Of a DNA stretch of 64,000 nt, positions 1-42,300 are shown piece after piece. Within the stretch, counting starts at the first letter, position 1. The number at the start of each line of letters is the position of its first letter. The notes beneath the pieces are model-generated. The model was not told the DNA's origin and made no database searches. It saw only the letters and a list, made by a program, of their open reading frames with translations. This stretch comes from Syngnathus acus (taxonomy: Eukaryota; Chordata; Actinopteri; Syngnathiformes; Syngnathidae), in contig NC_051090.1 of the NCBI RefSeq assembly GCF_901709675.1, positions 11,107,342-11,171,341 on the forward strand. Direction: 5' to 3'. A program made the translations under genes and the position numbers.

Positions 1-1242
1 AAACAAATCAGACTGAGAGGCAGTAAGGCCTAAATCGCAAACACAAATCCCACTCGCGGGACCCTCAATTTAGGATTTATGGGCGACAGCATGTAACACC
101 GTTTCGTTCAAGTTACCAAAGGTTCGTTTTGCATCGAATAAATAGGTTTCTAATTTCCCCTAAAATGACATTTCGATTCTGAACCTTGGCCTATTGTTGC
201 ATGATGCAACGAGAAACAGCAAAAAAAACTCTGACCTGGATATTTTTTACATGATCTCGTGTTAAGCGGAGGCCGAGCGGGTTAAAAACCGACTGAATCA
301 AGTTTCTGGTTGGTGGTCTCTCTGCATTGGGACGAGGAGCACACGCATGCTGTTTTCGTTGCGGCGAGGGGAAACAAGGAAGGAAACGTCATATTTGAAT
401 AAATGTACACAACACTCATTAATATCCGAGGAGGCCATTCATCCATCGAGTTAGCAAAGTCAACATTTGAGTGGTTCAATTGTATTTGACGAGAATGCTC
501 AGACGTTAACATAAAGTGGACTACAGTGCCACTCAGTGGCTACCGCCTGTTCTTTCGGACAAGCCACGGCTTGATTTCATTTCCCTTATTTGATTTCGCA
601 AATAATCAATCAACAACTTCGAAGAGGTTACGTCTGAAGAAATAAGATGCATTCCACGACTAGGACACTGCGCTGCTGCTCTTGCGTTTCTGCAAAGAGC
701 TTAATGCTATTTTTTTTTTTTTTTAAGAAAACCAGACACGATGGAGGTCCATTGAACATAACTATTCACAATCACATTTAGTTTGATATTTTGTAGTAAA
801 ATCCCACTATTTAAATACAAGGCCTGTTACACCATGAACACATTTGAGAAACGCTCGGTACTATAGAGTATTAAGAGATCATGCAAATACTAGATTTGAC
901 TGAACAGAGGTACCTGAAACAAGGTGCCAAAAATTGTTTTACAAAACAAATATAAGGTAACAAACAAAGGAAAACAGAACAAAATAGCACAAATCAAACA
1001 TTTACCATTCGCATGTACGACGCCGTTTTGGATGTGGAAAAGTAGAGAATTGTTGAAAAAGAGTGGTGCTGCTGCGATTGCGCGGGCATTGCAAGGCCAA
1101 AAGGGGGCGTCATTGGGGAAAAGGAGCCCGAGGTGCGACCATGATGCATTGCTGCACTTTGACCACACGGTGACAGCTGTGAACAGTAATGGGACACAAG
1201 TAGTTTTGGGAACACTGGGAGCGCGGCGAAGTCCTGCTTGCA
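1..1242. other. Intergenic, no gene seen
   Basis: AT-rich sequence with no exon-like reading frame that I can support. The open frames here are short, or come from the tetranucleotide repeat at the right edge. A poly-T run lies near 711-724. Confidence 0.5.
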
Positions 1243-1328
1243 CATCCATCCATCCATCCATCCATCCATCCATCCATCCATCCATCCATCCATCCATCCA
1301 TCCATCCATCCATCCATCCATCTATCCA
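1243..1328. repeat. (CATC)n microsatellite
   Basis: About 21 near-perfect copies of the tetranucleotide CATC, read as ATGG on the minus strand. It directly abuts the SINE-like repeat on its right and is probably that element's 3' tail. Confidence 0.95.
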
Positions 1329-1672
1329 TTTTCTATACTGCTTGTCTCCACGGGGGTCGCGGGCGTGCTGGAGCCTATCCCAGCAGTCATCGGGCAGTAG
1401 GCGGGTGACACCCTGAATTGGTTGCCAGCCAATCGCAAGGCACACAGAGGCGAACAACCATTCGCACTCGCACTCACACCTAGGGGCAATTTGGAGTGCT
1501 CAATCAGGCTACCGAGCATGTTTTTGGGATGTGGGAGGAAACCGGAGTGCCCGGAGAAAACCCACGCGGGCACGGGGAGAACATGCAAACTCCACACAGG
1601 GAGGGCCGAAGGTGGAATCGAACCCGCACCCTCCTTACTGAGGCGGACGTGCTAACCAGCCTGCTTGCCCAT
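1329..1672 (-). mobile_element. tRNA-derived SINE-like repeat
   Basis: On the minus strand the head, near 1670, shows a tRNA-like A-box region (TGGTTAGCACGTCCG) followed about 35 bases later by a B box (GGTTCGATTCC). This is the internal RNA polymerase III promoter layout of tRNA-derived SINEs. The body carries the 'CATGTTCTCCCCGTG' core that I know from abundant fish interspersed repeats, and it ends in the ATGG microsatellite. The family name is not certain. Confidence 0.7.
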
Positions 1673-1684
1673 ATCAATTATTTT

Positions 1685-2856
1685 TACCGTTTTTTTCCAT
1701 GTATAATGCGCAAAATTTAACTAATTTATTGTCCTAAAATCTTGGGTGCGCACTATACATGGGTACAACAATTTTTGAAGAAAATCTCCCTCGAAATAAA
1801 ACTTGAAATCACCTTTCTTCTTGTTTGTTGTCAATCGCGCATCGCATTCAACCATCCTGCCCAACACACTTAGTCAGTAAAATTCATAATTGACGACACA
1901 TCGTTTGATGCGATGGTGCAATCCTTGATGGTGTGTTATTGTCAAATATTGTTTGTTTTTTAATCTCCATCGCAGACCGGATATCATACGGAGGCAGTAT
2001 CACTGCGCATGCGCACTATGGATCCGATGCGCAGAACGGATTTGTACTGTGTTCTGGTCATTTCGCCAAAGAAGGGATAATAGTCCTCTTCTCTTCTTGA
2101 CTGACAATGAATGCGATAGTTTAATACAATCAGCAAATAACAAAATGCGTATGCAGGTAATATTTTATTTCACAACACTTTGCCTTGTTCCTTTCCTCTC
2201 TGCTGTTCACTTCAAACACGCTCCATACGAACACAATGCTCTCGTATCAGACGCTTGCTCGATCACCTGCTCGTTTGCTGTCACAATGTACCCTACACAA
2301 ATCCGAAACATTTGTTGCAGCTCCGAGTCACGACGAGGGGCAAGTTTTGGTTTCCAAGGGTGTTTTTATTCCTCTTCAACTTCTCTCCCATACAGAGCCG
2401 CCTTTTTCACATGTCCGCACGTGACTTTCCTCTCTTTTCATTTTAACCTAACTGATCGCGGTGGTGCCTCTCTGGGCAGTCGGAGAAATCAACACCAACA
2501 AAAAAAATACATCCAGCCTAGTTACGAAATCACCAGAAAGATCACCATGACAATTGTGAACACACAGAAAGATAATAAATAACTGGAACATCACTCAAAT
2601 ATTGGTGATCCCGTTGAGAGTCTCTCATATTTCTTCGCTATCGAGTTTGCTAGCGCATGCGCAGTGATACTGACCGGCAGAATAACATCCGGTTGTTCCC
2701 AAAGATGATCTTTTTTCTGAAATAATTTTACGTTTACGGACTTCAGTAAGAGTCAAAATTTGGGTGCGTATTATACATGGGTACAGGCTTTTTTCCAGCA
2801 TCGACATGCCATTTTTAGGGTGCGTATTATACATGGGGGCGTATTATACATGCATG
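1685..2856. mobile_element. TIR element copy A (non-autonomous DNA transposon-like)
   Basis: The left end reads TACCG, seven T, then CCATGTATAATGCGC. The same motif occurs at both ends of a second copy at 27346-29572. Further copies of the 'catgtataatgcgcacc' motif lie near 1748-1765 and, inverted, near 2762-2850. The interior (about 2160-2330 and 2630-2790) matches the reverse complement of the second copy, so the two are inverted relative to each other. The right terminus is degraded. It has open frames, including one of 209 codons at 1953-2582, but none shows a transposase motif that I recognise. Confidence 0.7.
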
Positions 2857-2888
2857 GACAAATGATATTTTGATTTTTGGATCTTCTA

Positions 2889-2892
2889 TTTT

Positions 2893-2923
<31 letters not shown>

Positions 2924-2926
2924 CCT

Positions 2927-2972
<46 letters not shown>

Positions 2973-3008
2973 AAAATTAATTTTAAATATTAGGAATTCC
3001 TAATATTT
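2889..3008. repeat. Cluster of palindromes with (GA)n/(CT)n arms
   Basis: A GA tract and a CT tract meet at the palindrome ACCTAGGT (2923-2930) and are bounded by TTTTAAAG and CTTTAAAA, so the segment can fold as a large hairpin. The arms are unequal (about 38 and 50 bases). It is followed by a 12-base palindrome (2973-2984) and a perfect 24-base palindrome centred on GGAATTCC (2985-3008). It lies about 400 bases upstream of the foxc1 start codon. Confidence 0.9.
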
Positions 3009-3118
3009 TATTGATATTTAAATAACTTGAGGGCGAGGTCGTATATGTGCCGCGGGGAGTTTTCTTTGAAATGACCAACAAGTCAACTTTCGATGTAGAG
3101 GATGACTTTGTTCGTCCT

Positions 3119-3126
3119 CCAATTGG
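3119..3126. promoter_or_regulatory. CCAATTGG motif, possible CCAAT box upstream of foxc1
   Basis: This is a palindromic CCAAT-type element 280 bases before the foxc1 start codon, within the interval where the promoter and 5' UTR are expected. I see no clear TATA box. The role is inferred from position only. Confidence 0.25.
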
Positions 3127-3405
3127 ATGATGGAGCGCACGTTTGGGGAGGAGCAGCCCGAGTAACCAAATGGGAGGAAAAGTGTTCAGGCTCAAACAAA
3201 CGAGAGAGAGGGAAAATGTTTCTAGCACTCTGTGTGTGGAGTCTCGCTGCCGCGACTTTACTTTTCGCTCGGTCGCTTTCCAAATGTTAACTGCGGGGGG
3301 CCGGACGGTCTGCGGCTCATTGCAGAGGTCTGCGGCCTGAACCGGACGGCGACCAGAGCAACAAGACCAAAGGAGTACATTTGCAAGTTGTACGCATTGC
3401 GCGGG

Positions 3406-4821
3406 ATGCAGGCGCGCTACTCGGTGGCCAGCGCCAACCCCTTGGGGGTCGTGCCGTACATGGGCGGCGAGCAGAGCTACTACCGGGCCGCGGGGGGCTA
3501 CGCCGGGATGCCGGCGCCCATGACCATGTATTCCCACGCGGCTCACGAGCAGTACCCGGCTGGCATGGGCCGCGCGTATGGGCCGTACAGCCCTCAGCAA
3601 CAGCAGCAGCTGCAACAGCAGCCGCAGCAGCAGCCCAAAGACATGGTCAAGCCGCCGTACAGCTACATCGCTCTCATCACCATGGCCATCCAAAACTCCC
3701 TCGAGAAGAAGATCACCCTGAATGGAATCTACCAGTTCATCATGGAGCGGTTCCCGTTCTACCGGGACAACAAGCAGGGCTGGCAGAACAGCATACGGCA
3801 CAACCTGTCGCTCAACGAGTGCTTCGTCAAAGTGCCCCGCGACGACAAGAAGCCCGGCAAGGGCAGCTACTGGACTCTGGACCCGGATTCGTACAACATG
3901 TTCGAGAACGGCAGCTTCCTCCGGCGAAGGAGGCGCTTCAAGAAGAAAGATGCGCAGAAGGAGAAGGACGATCGCGAACGGACCAAGGATCTGCAGGCGG
4001 CGGGGGCGGCCGGGGAGCTGAGGGACGCGCCGTTGCACGACAGCTGCCAGCCGGTGCGCATCCAGGACATCAAGATTGAGAACGGAAGCTGCACGCCGCC
4101 TCGATCCGCGTCGCCGCCACCCGACGCCGTCCCTAAAATGGAAAGTCCCAACCGCAGCCGCAGCACAAGCAGCATCAGCAGCGTGTCCAGCCCACACAGC
4201 GGCTCGGAGCAGCAGCAGAGCCAAAGTTCCGCGCAAGGCTTCAGCGTGGACAACATCATGACGTCCCTGCGGGGGTCTCCCCACGCGGAGCTCTCCCCGC
4301 CTCTCATCGCTTCCTCTCGAACAGGTGTGAACCCCTCAGTGGCGCTCAGCTACTCGCCCAACCAGGCGTCTTCCTTTAGCTGCAACCAAAACGCCTGCAC
4401 GAACTCCAGCTATCATTGCAACATGCAAGCCATGAGCCTCTACGCTGCGGAGCGGAGCTCCGGGGGACACCTGGCGCCGTCCAGGAGTAGCGTGGACGAT
4501 CGCGAGACTTTGCCCGACTACGGCGTTGCCGCGGCCACCTCACCACCTAACCTGCAGGCGAACCTGCAGGAGGGCCCACAGCAGCACGGCGGGCAGGGCC
4601 GGCTCGTCTCCTGGTACGGCGACCTGCAGGGCCATCTGAGCTCGGGCTACCCGTCCCAGCAGCAGAACTTCCACTCGGTCCGAGAGATGTTCGAGTCCCA
4701 GAGGATGGTGCTGAACGGCTCCCCGGTCAATGGGAATAGCAGTTGCCAGGTGGCCTTCCCGTCCGCGCAGTCCATCTACCGCACCTCGGGAGCTTTTGTT
4801 TACGACTGCAGCAAGTTCTGA
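3406..4821 (+). CDS. foxc1: Forkhead box protein C1
   Basis: Single-exon gene for a 471-residue nuclear forkhead transcription factor. The family controls anterior eye, cranial mesenchyme, somite and vascular development. The start is the ATG giving MQARYSV, the conserved vertebrate FOXC1 N-terminus; the frame runs open further upstream but lacks similarity there. A glutamine-rich stretch (about residues 65-76) precedes the forkhead domain (about 80-170), which opens with [15 protein letters not shown]. The recognition helix [13 protein letters not shown] starts at N128, and a basic run [11 protein letters not shown] follows. The conserved inhibitory-type patch [16 protein letters not shown] sits mid-protein, and the C-terminus is [15 protein letters not shown] ... 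[10 protein letters not shown], as in other FOXC1 proteins. Within the domain, [11 protein letters not shown] has Leu where I recall Pro or Ser. It is convergent with gmds, as in mammals. Whether it is the teleost a or b copy cannot be decided here. Confidence 0.97.
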   Translation: MQARYSVASANPLGVVPYMGGEQSYYRAAGGYAGMPAPMTMYSHAAHEQYPAGMGRAYGPYSPQQQQQLQQQPQQQPKDMVKPPYSYIALITMAIQNSLEKKITLNGIYQFIMERFPFYRDNKQGWQNSIRHNLSLNECFVKVPRDDKKPGKGSYWTLDPDSYNMFENGSFLRRRRRFKKKDAQKEKDDRERTKDLQAAGAAGELRDAPLHDSCQPVRIQDIKIENGSCTPPRSASPPPDAVPKMESPNRSRSTSSISSVSSPHSGSEQQQSQSSAQGFSVDNIMTSLRGSPHAELSPPLIASSRTGVNPSVALSYSPNQASSFSCNQNACTNSSYHCNMQAMSLYAAERSSGGHLAPSRSSVDDRETLPDYGVAAATSPPNLQANLQEGPQQHGGQGRLVSWYGDLQGHLSSGYPSQQQNFHSVREMFESQRMVLNGSPVNGNSSCQVAFPSAQSIYRTSGAFVYDCSKF

Positions 4822-5055
4822 GCTCCCGTAAGATAGATTCCCTTTCTTACATGATAAATATGATGATGATTTTCTCAAAGGGACTATGGCGATACACAGA
4901 TGATTTTGCGTGTCAGCACCAAAAACAAGTCAATTTATTCTCTTAATTTAAGAGAAAAATGGCTCAAATACGTTTGTAAATTATATCCTAATATATTTAT
5001 TTCTAAAGAGCGATGAATATTTCTTGAAAGCCAGATCCGCAAACTTTTTTCAACG

Positions 5056-5177
<122 letters not shown>

Positions 5178-5290
5178 TTCGTATGCTGCCTTAATAACGT
5201 CATTACGTATACGCGGGACCTTTAGCCTAAAATGGTTATTTTATTCCTGTCATTTGTCAACACAATTTTCAAGACATTACATTTTTAATT

Positions 5291-5296
5291 AATAAA
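5291..5296 (+). terminator. Putative foxc1 polyadenylation signal
   Basis: AATAAA, 470 bases after the foxc1 stop, the first canonical hexamer in the right orientation that I noted. An (ATTT)n tract follows. Its use as the 3' end is inferred. Confidence 0.45.
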
Positions 5297-5316
5297 GTGC
5301 CGTGGTTTTAATTTGA

Positions 5317-5319
<3 letters not shown>

Positions 5320-5364
<45 letters not shown>
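5320..5364. repeat. (ATTT)n microsatellite
   Basis: About 11 copies of a TTTA tetranucleotide just downstream of the putative foxc1 polyadenylation signal. Confidence 0.95.
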
Positions 5365-5366
<2 letters not shown>

Positions 5367-7740
5367 CATCAGGTCTGGATGCTAAGCGTGTTGATTTAAC
5401 CAAAGCGGCTTTTCACAAGAGTAACACGACAACATTGAAACGCAACATGCAGTCATTGAGGCTATTTATGAAATGGCAGGAACCAGTTCACACCGGCCTG
5501 GTCGTCTAAATTTCAGGCCTCGACGTTACAAAGGGTCTTTTGAGTTGATGTAGGCAACGCGCGCAGTCAACCTTCGCGTAAATAAACAGGAGGTGCCACG
5601 AGCGAGGCCACTAAAAGGCCCTGTCAGCATTTCTCAGTCGTTACAAGCAAGTTTGCATCTGCTCACGCTCGCCACAGTAAAGCTTGCATGCAAAATCAAG
5701 CGTGCACTTGTGCCTTGGGTCATTTCAACCACATAACACGGACACAACAGTTGCAGGAATAATTATGCAAGAAATGTTCACCGACCACACTATTCGTGAA
5801 TCTTTGAAAACATAAATTGCCAAGCTCGCTTAAAATGCCATCATTAATATCAAAATCAATGTAACCAAATCGGACCTATGTAGCAGCAGCAGCAGTACAT
5901 TCACTCTGATTTTGAGTGACTAATAAATTCACTCGCAAGCGTTTATGTCCCCCCAAAAGACCCACATGTAAATAATGGAATTCATTTAAAAAAACGTGAT
6001 TTCTCTCCTTCTCACGAACGGAGCAGAACTCTCCCTGACAAGTGGATTTCTCCGAAGGCTGCACCATCGACTTATGGACGTTTTCTGCAGATTTTAATAC
6101 GAATTCAAAACCTGAAGATCAAGACGTTGCAAGAAAGATGGAATTGGCTCTTTTATTTTTGTACTAATTGAACTGAAAACCGCTGATATTTTATTGCATG
6201 TAGCTGATCAATGTACAGGTCTATATTTAATAATATCGCTTATTTGAAAATAACTGATGTAATAAAATGCTTTTCGTCGCATGTAACTGAATTAATTCGA
6301 AACCGTCGACGTCTCAAATATTTTTCCCAATGACAAAAAGGATCAGTTATGCAATCCGGTTCAAGCCCAAAATCGCTGCCTCAAACGTAGTTGTGATGTC
6401 AGTTTTTGATTTGCATGATTTCGATGGGGTTCTCTTGATTTTCCACTCCAAGAGAGATGACACGTTTCGTAAAGGGGAGACAGCAGCGCCCCCCGGCCGC
6501 TCTCAGCGCGCTTTCAGGGGCCAAATCGAGTCGGAGTACATCTGCTTCTCGTTTGCTAAGCGTTCTAATCTAACATCACGCATGCACGGCCATCACAAAC
6601 ACTCCGGTGGTGATGCGGAGGCGCTGTCCTAAAACGCCTACGCCCTATTAACGCACACCTCGGCCTCAATTTACTGCTCAGCAATTCAAATGGATTTGGC
6701 TTGATACAAAACACGCACTGGGCCCCACGCGCTGAGCGAGGATAAAAAAAAATCTACACTTAACTCCCACATGCACATCTATTAGGCGAGTCTACATTTC
6801 GTTTCAACATTTTTGAGAAATAGACACATTTCGTGAGGTGGCGTTTAATCACGTGCGACCAAAAATACTACTTTTTTTTTCAGTGACGTGCCAAATTGAT
6901 TCGTGATGAAAATATATATCTTAATTTCTATAGTTTACTATGGGCCCATATGAAATAAGGTCATTCAAATACACTGTTATTGATATGATAATAACTTAAT
7001 ACTATTCTTTATGGCGTTTTTGTATTTTATATTGCTCTTTTATTGATTAAATAAATGTTTTTCTCCACATGACGGTAAACATGCTTTTTATACATGCTAA
7101 GTTATATATTAATACAAATGTTCACATATGTAAATCACCTCAAATCGTTTTTAATTATAAAAACAAAAGCAAAAATAATTTATGTGGTAAACCTAAAAGG
7201 GAAAAAAAGCTCATTCAGTGCGTCCAACCTTTTTTGTGTGCACCCTTAAAATGCTGGGTTAATAATCCGATTTGGGTTCAAAATTGGCCAACAAATTGGA
7301 TTTTGTTTCGCACAACAACCCAAAGTGTGGTCAAATTGACATAACGTACTGGTTTGGTCCAATTTTTAACCCAGCAGTTTAAAGGGTGGATGTTTAAATC
7401 TGAGCAGAATATTTTGGAAATTCTATTCAAATACTATCTATGGAAATTCCTGCACCAGCAACGCAATCAGAGGAACACAAAAGTCAGAGAAAATACAGTT
7501 TCAATGATCTGCGTTTACTTTTCAAAATAACATACATTTGCATGTGGACTTCATCCAGTACATTTCTTGACACGTTCTGAAAGTGCTCTTTAATAGAGCA
7601 CAAAAGAGTCATTGTTGAATCATAATAATAAAAACGTGATTTTTTTTTTTTTTTAAAGTGCAATAATTTTTAAATGTGATGGTCCTTCGTGGTGTGTGTT
7701 GACGGGAATGTTGAGACGTTGACGTTCCCCAGGGAGCGTC
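5365..7740. other. foxc1-gmds convergent intergenic region
   Basis: No coding exon recognised. The region separates the convergent 3' ends of foxc1 and gmds and contains one small inverted-repeat element (7241-7388). The last part must hold the gmds 3' UTR. I cannot judge conserved enhancers without an alignment, although foxc1 neighbourhoods in vertebrates are known to carry them. Confidence 0.5.
7241..7388. repeat. Small inverted-repeat (MITE-like) element
   Basis: The ends CACCCTTAAAATGCTGGGTT and its near-complement AACCCAGCAGTTTAAAGGGTG face each other across about 105 bases. The inner parts (AATTGGCC-type and GGTCCAATT-type) also pair loosely. There is no coding capacity. The size and structure fit a miniature inverted-repeat element; the family is unknown. 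Confidence 0.6.
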
Positions 7741-37231
<29,491 letters not shown>

Positions 37232-38597
37232 TTTTATCTGACTGGATTTGTGCCACCAAAGCGACTGCCACCGACTGTTTGTTTTGTGTGCACGGCGTTA
37301 CCTCGACACTTGCCGTCACGGAAAGCAGAAACAAATTGTACGTAGCAGGAAGTTAAGTAGATTGATCCAATGGGAGGAGAGCAGACAAGAACGTCGCCAT
37401 CAAGAGGGGCGAGTTGTTTGAAACACTGGAGCTTTCATAACAGCGACAACTGCAGGATGGACTTGACATTACATTTGCGCGTGTGTTTTAGTATTCTGTT
37501 TTTTTTTTCATTGAAGCAATATAACGGTGCATTGTCGAGTGATATTTCAGATACGTAACGTTCATAATCTAATTTTAACTATTAATAACGTTACGTGAAT
37601 AAAATAATGTATATTTCAATATCAACACACCATCAGTGTACTTTGTGCTTTATTTAGTCTATATTCATTAACTCAGAAAACAAATTATAACATGAAATAA
37701 CCAAACATTATTCCAACTTTCAGAGCTTTTCAGTTCAAAATGGAACAATTGTGATAAACAGTCCATCACACAAAGATGCAGTAGAGAATCTGAACAAGGC
37801 CACCCAATAACAGTAACAACATTAAGAGACATCAAACGAGCAAGGAGCTGGGACGTCCATCCCGAAAAGAAATATCCTCAGCGTGAGCCAAACGTTCTTC
37901 TTCTTCTGGCTTCTTATTGATCGCAGGCAGACCGTGATGATCGTGCGCAGATGAAGGCGGGTGGGTGGGCTGCAAACTCTGTTGGCTCAACATTTGATCA
38001 AATACTCACTAAATGTGCACAAATGACAGAAATTGTGCACTTCAAGTACAATCTGGTGGCAATCCAGGCAATAAATGAACATCAAAATCAGCACTGGTCA
38101 GAAACATGAAACATTCATAGGTAGTCTTGTGTAGTATTTGGAAGCCTTCATGGAAGGTGAGGTGAGGCGGGGCAACCTACTCCAGACTAGCAAAGCAAAA
38201 GTAAAACTAAAGCAAAGGTCAGCCAGCAGCATGACAGCAAGCCGCAAGAAAAGTGGACAACAGTTAATTGTTGGTTGACATATTTTCATTTCTGTGCAAT
38301 GCAAATGTAATATACAGTTTGAATGTGTTCAACGAGATGCGTTTGCATGTTATTCACAAATACAACCTTTCATAAGACTTGTACGTAAAAGAACGAAATG
38401 TGTATTCTCCAAAATATAACGCTTGACTACATTAGTAGCATTCAAAAAGTTGTTGGAAAAAACAAAAAGTGCCACGCATGCAAGAAAGCAGTCAAACATT
38501 TCTTGTTGAAAATGGTATCATCCAAAAGTCATCATCTTTCATTTCGTCGCTGTCATTGAAATCCAATTGATGCGTTGTAAAATGCGATCCTCTAGCA
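37232..38597. other. gmds-mylk4 intergenic region
   Basis: Head-to-tail gap between the gmds 5' end and the mylk4 3' end. It must hold the gmds promoter next to 37231. I see no TATA box there, and no coding exon. Confidence 0.5.
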
Positions 38598-38798
38598 CAG
38601 GGGTCTCAAACTCCAGTCCTCGGGGGCCGCATTCCTACATGTTTTCCAAGTTTCCCTCGTTAAACACACCTGATTCAATTATCAGGCTCCTGCAGAACGT
38701 GAGGATGAACTGATCATTTGAATCAGGTGTATTTAACGAGGGAAACTTGGAAAACATGTAGGAATGCGGCCCCCGAGGACTGGAGTTTGAGACCCCTG
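38598..38798. mobile_element. hAT MITE with long inverted repeats
   Basis: A 201-base element starting CAGGGGTCTCAAACTCCAGT and ending in its complement. The two arms pair for about 80 bases. The flanking 8-mers CTCTAGCA (38590-38597) and CTCGAGCA (38799-38806) differ at one base and are the likely hAT target duplication. No coding capacity. Confidence 0.92.
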
Positions 38799-39397
38799 CT
38801 CGAGCACAAAACCAATCGTGAGTCAAGCGGCCACGATTTGAGCTCGAGCCCAAATACCCACCGTGCGATGACGACGTGGAAATTAGCCACTTTTGTATTT
38901 GTAAGTCAGAAAAGAAAGCAATGTAATTTCCCTGTTGGAAGTGATGTGAATTTCCTAACAGCCCGGGGGGGAAAAAATCACCCCAAGTCCCAAAATTCAG
39001 CAACTGTTCCTGTTTCCCATTATATTTTCAATTTGAGCCAAGCAATTTGTTTTGCGCTGCCGAGTCACAAATTTGCAGAGTCACGTTGATAGTGATGTCA
39101 GAGCTCACTTTTGGCTGTGACATTCTACGAGACAGTCTGCAATTTGTATCCCCGAAGATAAGACTGCCCCATTTGTCGACTCCAGAGGAAAGCAAAGCGC
39201 AGCTGCACCGAGCAAGCCCGCTCGGTGGTGAGTCGCCGTCCAGGTAGAGAGAGCGGCATTGGTCCGGTGAGGGGCGCCGGGGCCCCGCATTGTTGAAAAG
39301 GAAGGCGTGCTTGGTGCCTTTCCTGAAAAGGAAACAGAATGAGAAGGTCGCCATGAAAACAAAACTTGTGTGGAGAACAGGACGAAGCCTCACCCGT

Positions 39398-42300
39398 TTA
39401 GCACGTTGGAGAGGGCGGTCGTGTGGAACCACACTTGCTTTTCTGCAATCAGAGGGGAGGACACCAATTACAACACTGGAAACCTTTCTTGGTTTCTGTC
39501 ACAGTCACTTTCTCCTACTTTTTGGCCACAAAGCAAAGCCAGTCGAGAGCGAGGCGGCGTGCCACTCCAAAATGTCAGCACGAGGCCATCCGCTCGATTG
39601 CCTCTCACCTTCAGATGTAACTTGTAGTGCAGACTTTGGTCTGCCAGCCAGGCGTGCCTGAGAGCTTCTGTGGCGCTCATTCTCCAGCTTTTGCTCTTCA
39701 CCAGCAAGCGTGTGATGAAGTCTTTGGCCTCTTCAGAAACATCTGTGAACTCTTCTTCCTCAAAGTTCCACTGACAGGCCAGGATGTTGTTTAGCGTCTC
39801 GTTATCGTCATCCCCGAGGAAAGGAGACAAGCCGCTGAGTCTGAACGCAACAAAGACAAGCAAGAGTGAGCGAGATGCTCGCGGGGATGAAAACGAAGCG
39901 GCGGGTGGGAACTCACAGCATATACATGATGACCCCGAGGCTCCACATGTCGGTGGGGAAGGAAACAAACTCGTAGTTGATGACTTCAGGTGCCAAAAAT
40001 TCAGGCGTTCCAAAGTTGACCTTCAGCTTCTCTCGAGGTTTATATCTGTCCGAGGCACACATTGCAATAACACAAAAACGACGGGACAGAAGATTCGAGA
40101 AAGCCTTTACCTCCGGGCTAGGCCAAAATCTATGATTTTGATCTTGTTTGTCGCTCTGCTGACACAAAGAATGTTCTCTGGCTGAAACAAAAGAGAGGAC
40201 GCAAATCAGGTTTTGCCAGCTGGAGAGGTGCTGGACATGCTCACCTTGAGGTCAAGATGGAGGATGTACATTCTGTGCATGTACTGCAGCCCCTCGCAAA
40301 TTTGCCGTATGAAGAGCACCGTGTCAAACTCGCTAAGGTTACATTCCTCGTCGATGATGCGGTCAAACAGCTCTCCGCCCTCGACGCTGAGGCGGGAGAA
40401 CGCGCGTTGCAGTTGTGACGATGGACCACACCACACGGGGGCGTGAAATGCGTCTGGACTTACTACTCCATGACCAGGATGATGTCATGACGAGACTCGA
40501 AGGCCGCGTAGAGCTGGATGAGGTTGCAGTGGTTGAGCTGGTTCATCACCTGGATCTCGTTCCTCACCACATCCTGAAACAAAGTGCTGATTTGGCTTCC
40601 CAAATTCAAAAGCGGTGCTAAAATCATTCGCTTAGATGGCTCTGTCTCCTCTGCATACTGCACCTTTTCCTTTTGGCTCCTGGCCTTGATGATCTTGGCA
40701 GCCAATGTGAGGCCAGACGAGGTCTCCACACACTTGTGGACCTGGCCAAAGCGCCCCCTGGCGGAAGAGAGGATACCATTTCATGTCGAGACCACTCAGT
40801 GGGTACGGGAGGGGGATTATTTGTCTCAGGTACAAACACGTCGGATGAAGACGCGCGGCATGGCTCACCCTCCCAGGACCTCGTCTCTGTTGATGGAGTA
40901 GTAGGTGGCGATTTGGTGAGGTTTGGGAGTCACAATGCGATGATCGAAAGGTGCCGCCGGCGGTGGGCTAGAGTCTGACAAGAACCAAACAAGGTTGCCA
41001 ACGTCCATCAAATTGTGACAACTCCGCTCTCACCTATGAAGAATTCCTCTGTCGCGTCTGACAGCTGCTTGCTGTTGCTCTCCGCATCCGAGTGGCTGCG
41101 TTGTGACTTGTCCGTCTCGGCTGCAACTCCGTCGGCCTTTTCATCTTTCCCGCCTTCCACCCGACTCTTCTTCGGGTCGTCTTTGGCCACTTCTTCTTCA
41201 GTGACGCGACGTTTGCTGCAGGCGGCCGCATCACCGACGTCGTCGGAGCTATAAATAAGGCGCGACTCGTTATTTGTGGACGATGTGATGACTGCGGAAG
41301 TCACGCTCCGTCTTGAAATACCCGTCTTGCTTCACGGTGGAAGTCTTGCCGGTGTCACAAGAAAGGTCCGCTTGCAATGTTCTCCGATTGCCTTCATCTC
41401 GCTCATCGGCGCTCGCCTCTGGACCGAGACCCAACGATGCAATCTCTGCTTCCGCGTCTTCCTCAGAGCCCGAGTCTTCGAAGACATCCTCGCTCTCTTT
41501 ATCAGATTCACTGGCAATCGACTCAACGAGTCTTCCACTTGCGCCGTCCTCTGCCTCATTGCTGCCGTGATAATGGTCAAAGTTCTTTTGGTTGAGTTTC
41601 GCCACCTGCTCAGGAAGCACTGGCGCAGCCGATGACTCTTGAGGAACAACAAAGGGAAATTGGATTGAATTTCAGTTTGACCTTTTCAATTTCTAAACTT
41701 TTAATTTAATTGTGTGAATTGCTCTCTTCTAACACCGATTGGGCAATTTGACGTTCCCAAGAATGTCTCTGCGTGCTGCTGGTGAATCAAGGGGCTACCT
41801 GAAGTTTCCAGGGACCTCCTCTTCTTCTGACCTTTGAGGTTGACTTTGCCTTTCTCTTTGTCGTCCTTTCCCTTGTGGAAGGCAGAAACGACAATTCAGC
41901 ACGACCATCTCAAATATTCATCAGCATCACGTCATGTCATTGAGCAAATAATGATGAAATATCTTCCTGAATGTAAATGCAGTTTAGAACAAGATGCAAG
42001 AAGGCAGAAAGCATATCCCCTTCTGAAGGGAACAGTATGGAAGGAAGAAATGTTGTCCGTGTTTCGGGCAGCGACGGCTTCAGTCTCAAGCATTTACTGA
42101 CGCGAGGAAGAACAACAGGTACGCGTCGCGCTGATAAAGGACCTATTTTGGCTGAGGCGACCGGTCTGACTTGAATCACTGACACTCTGCCACACAAGTG
42201 GGGGCAGCACTTAACATTGCAAACAATAGGGGAACAACGCAACCAAATATCCGCGCGCGGGGAGACGTGATGCTCAGCAAGCATTCCAAACCTTTGACAT

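Noticed and set aside
890-1457. Overlapping open frames encoding MDGW or IHPS repeats
   Set aside because: They are translations of the CATC microsatellite, present in all frames; no gene.
1953-2582. 209-codon frame in TIR element copy A
   Set aside because: No transposase or other recognisable motif; the second copy of the element lacks much of it. Kept only as part of the repeat.
2983-4284. 433-codon minus-strand open frame opposite foxc1
   Set aside because: It is a GC-rich shadow of the foxc1 coding strand, with arginine/valine-rich composition and no domain.
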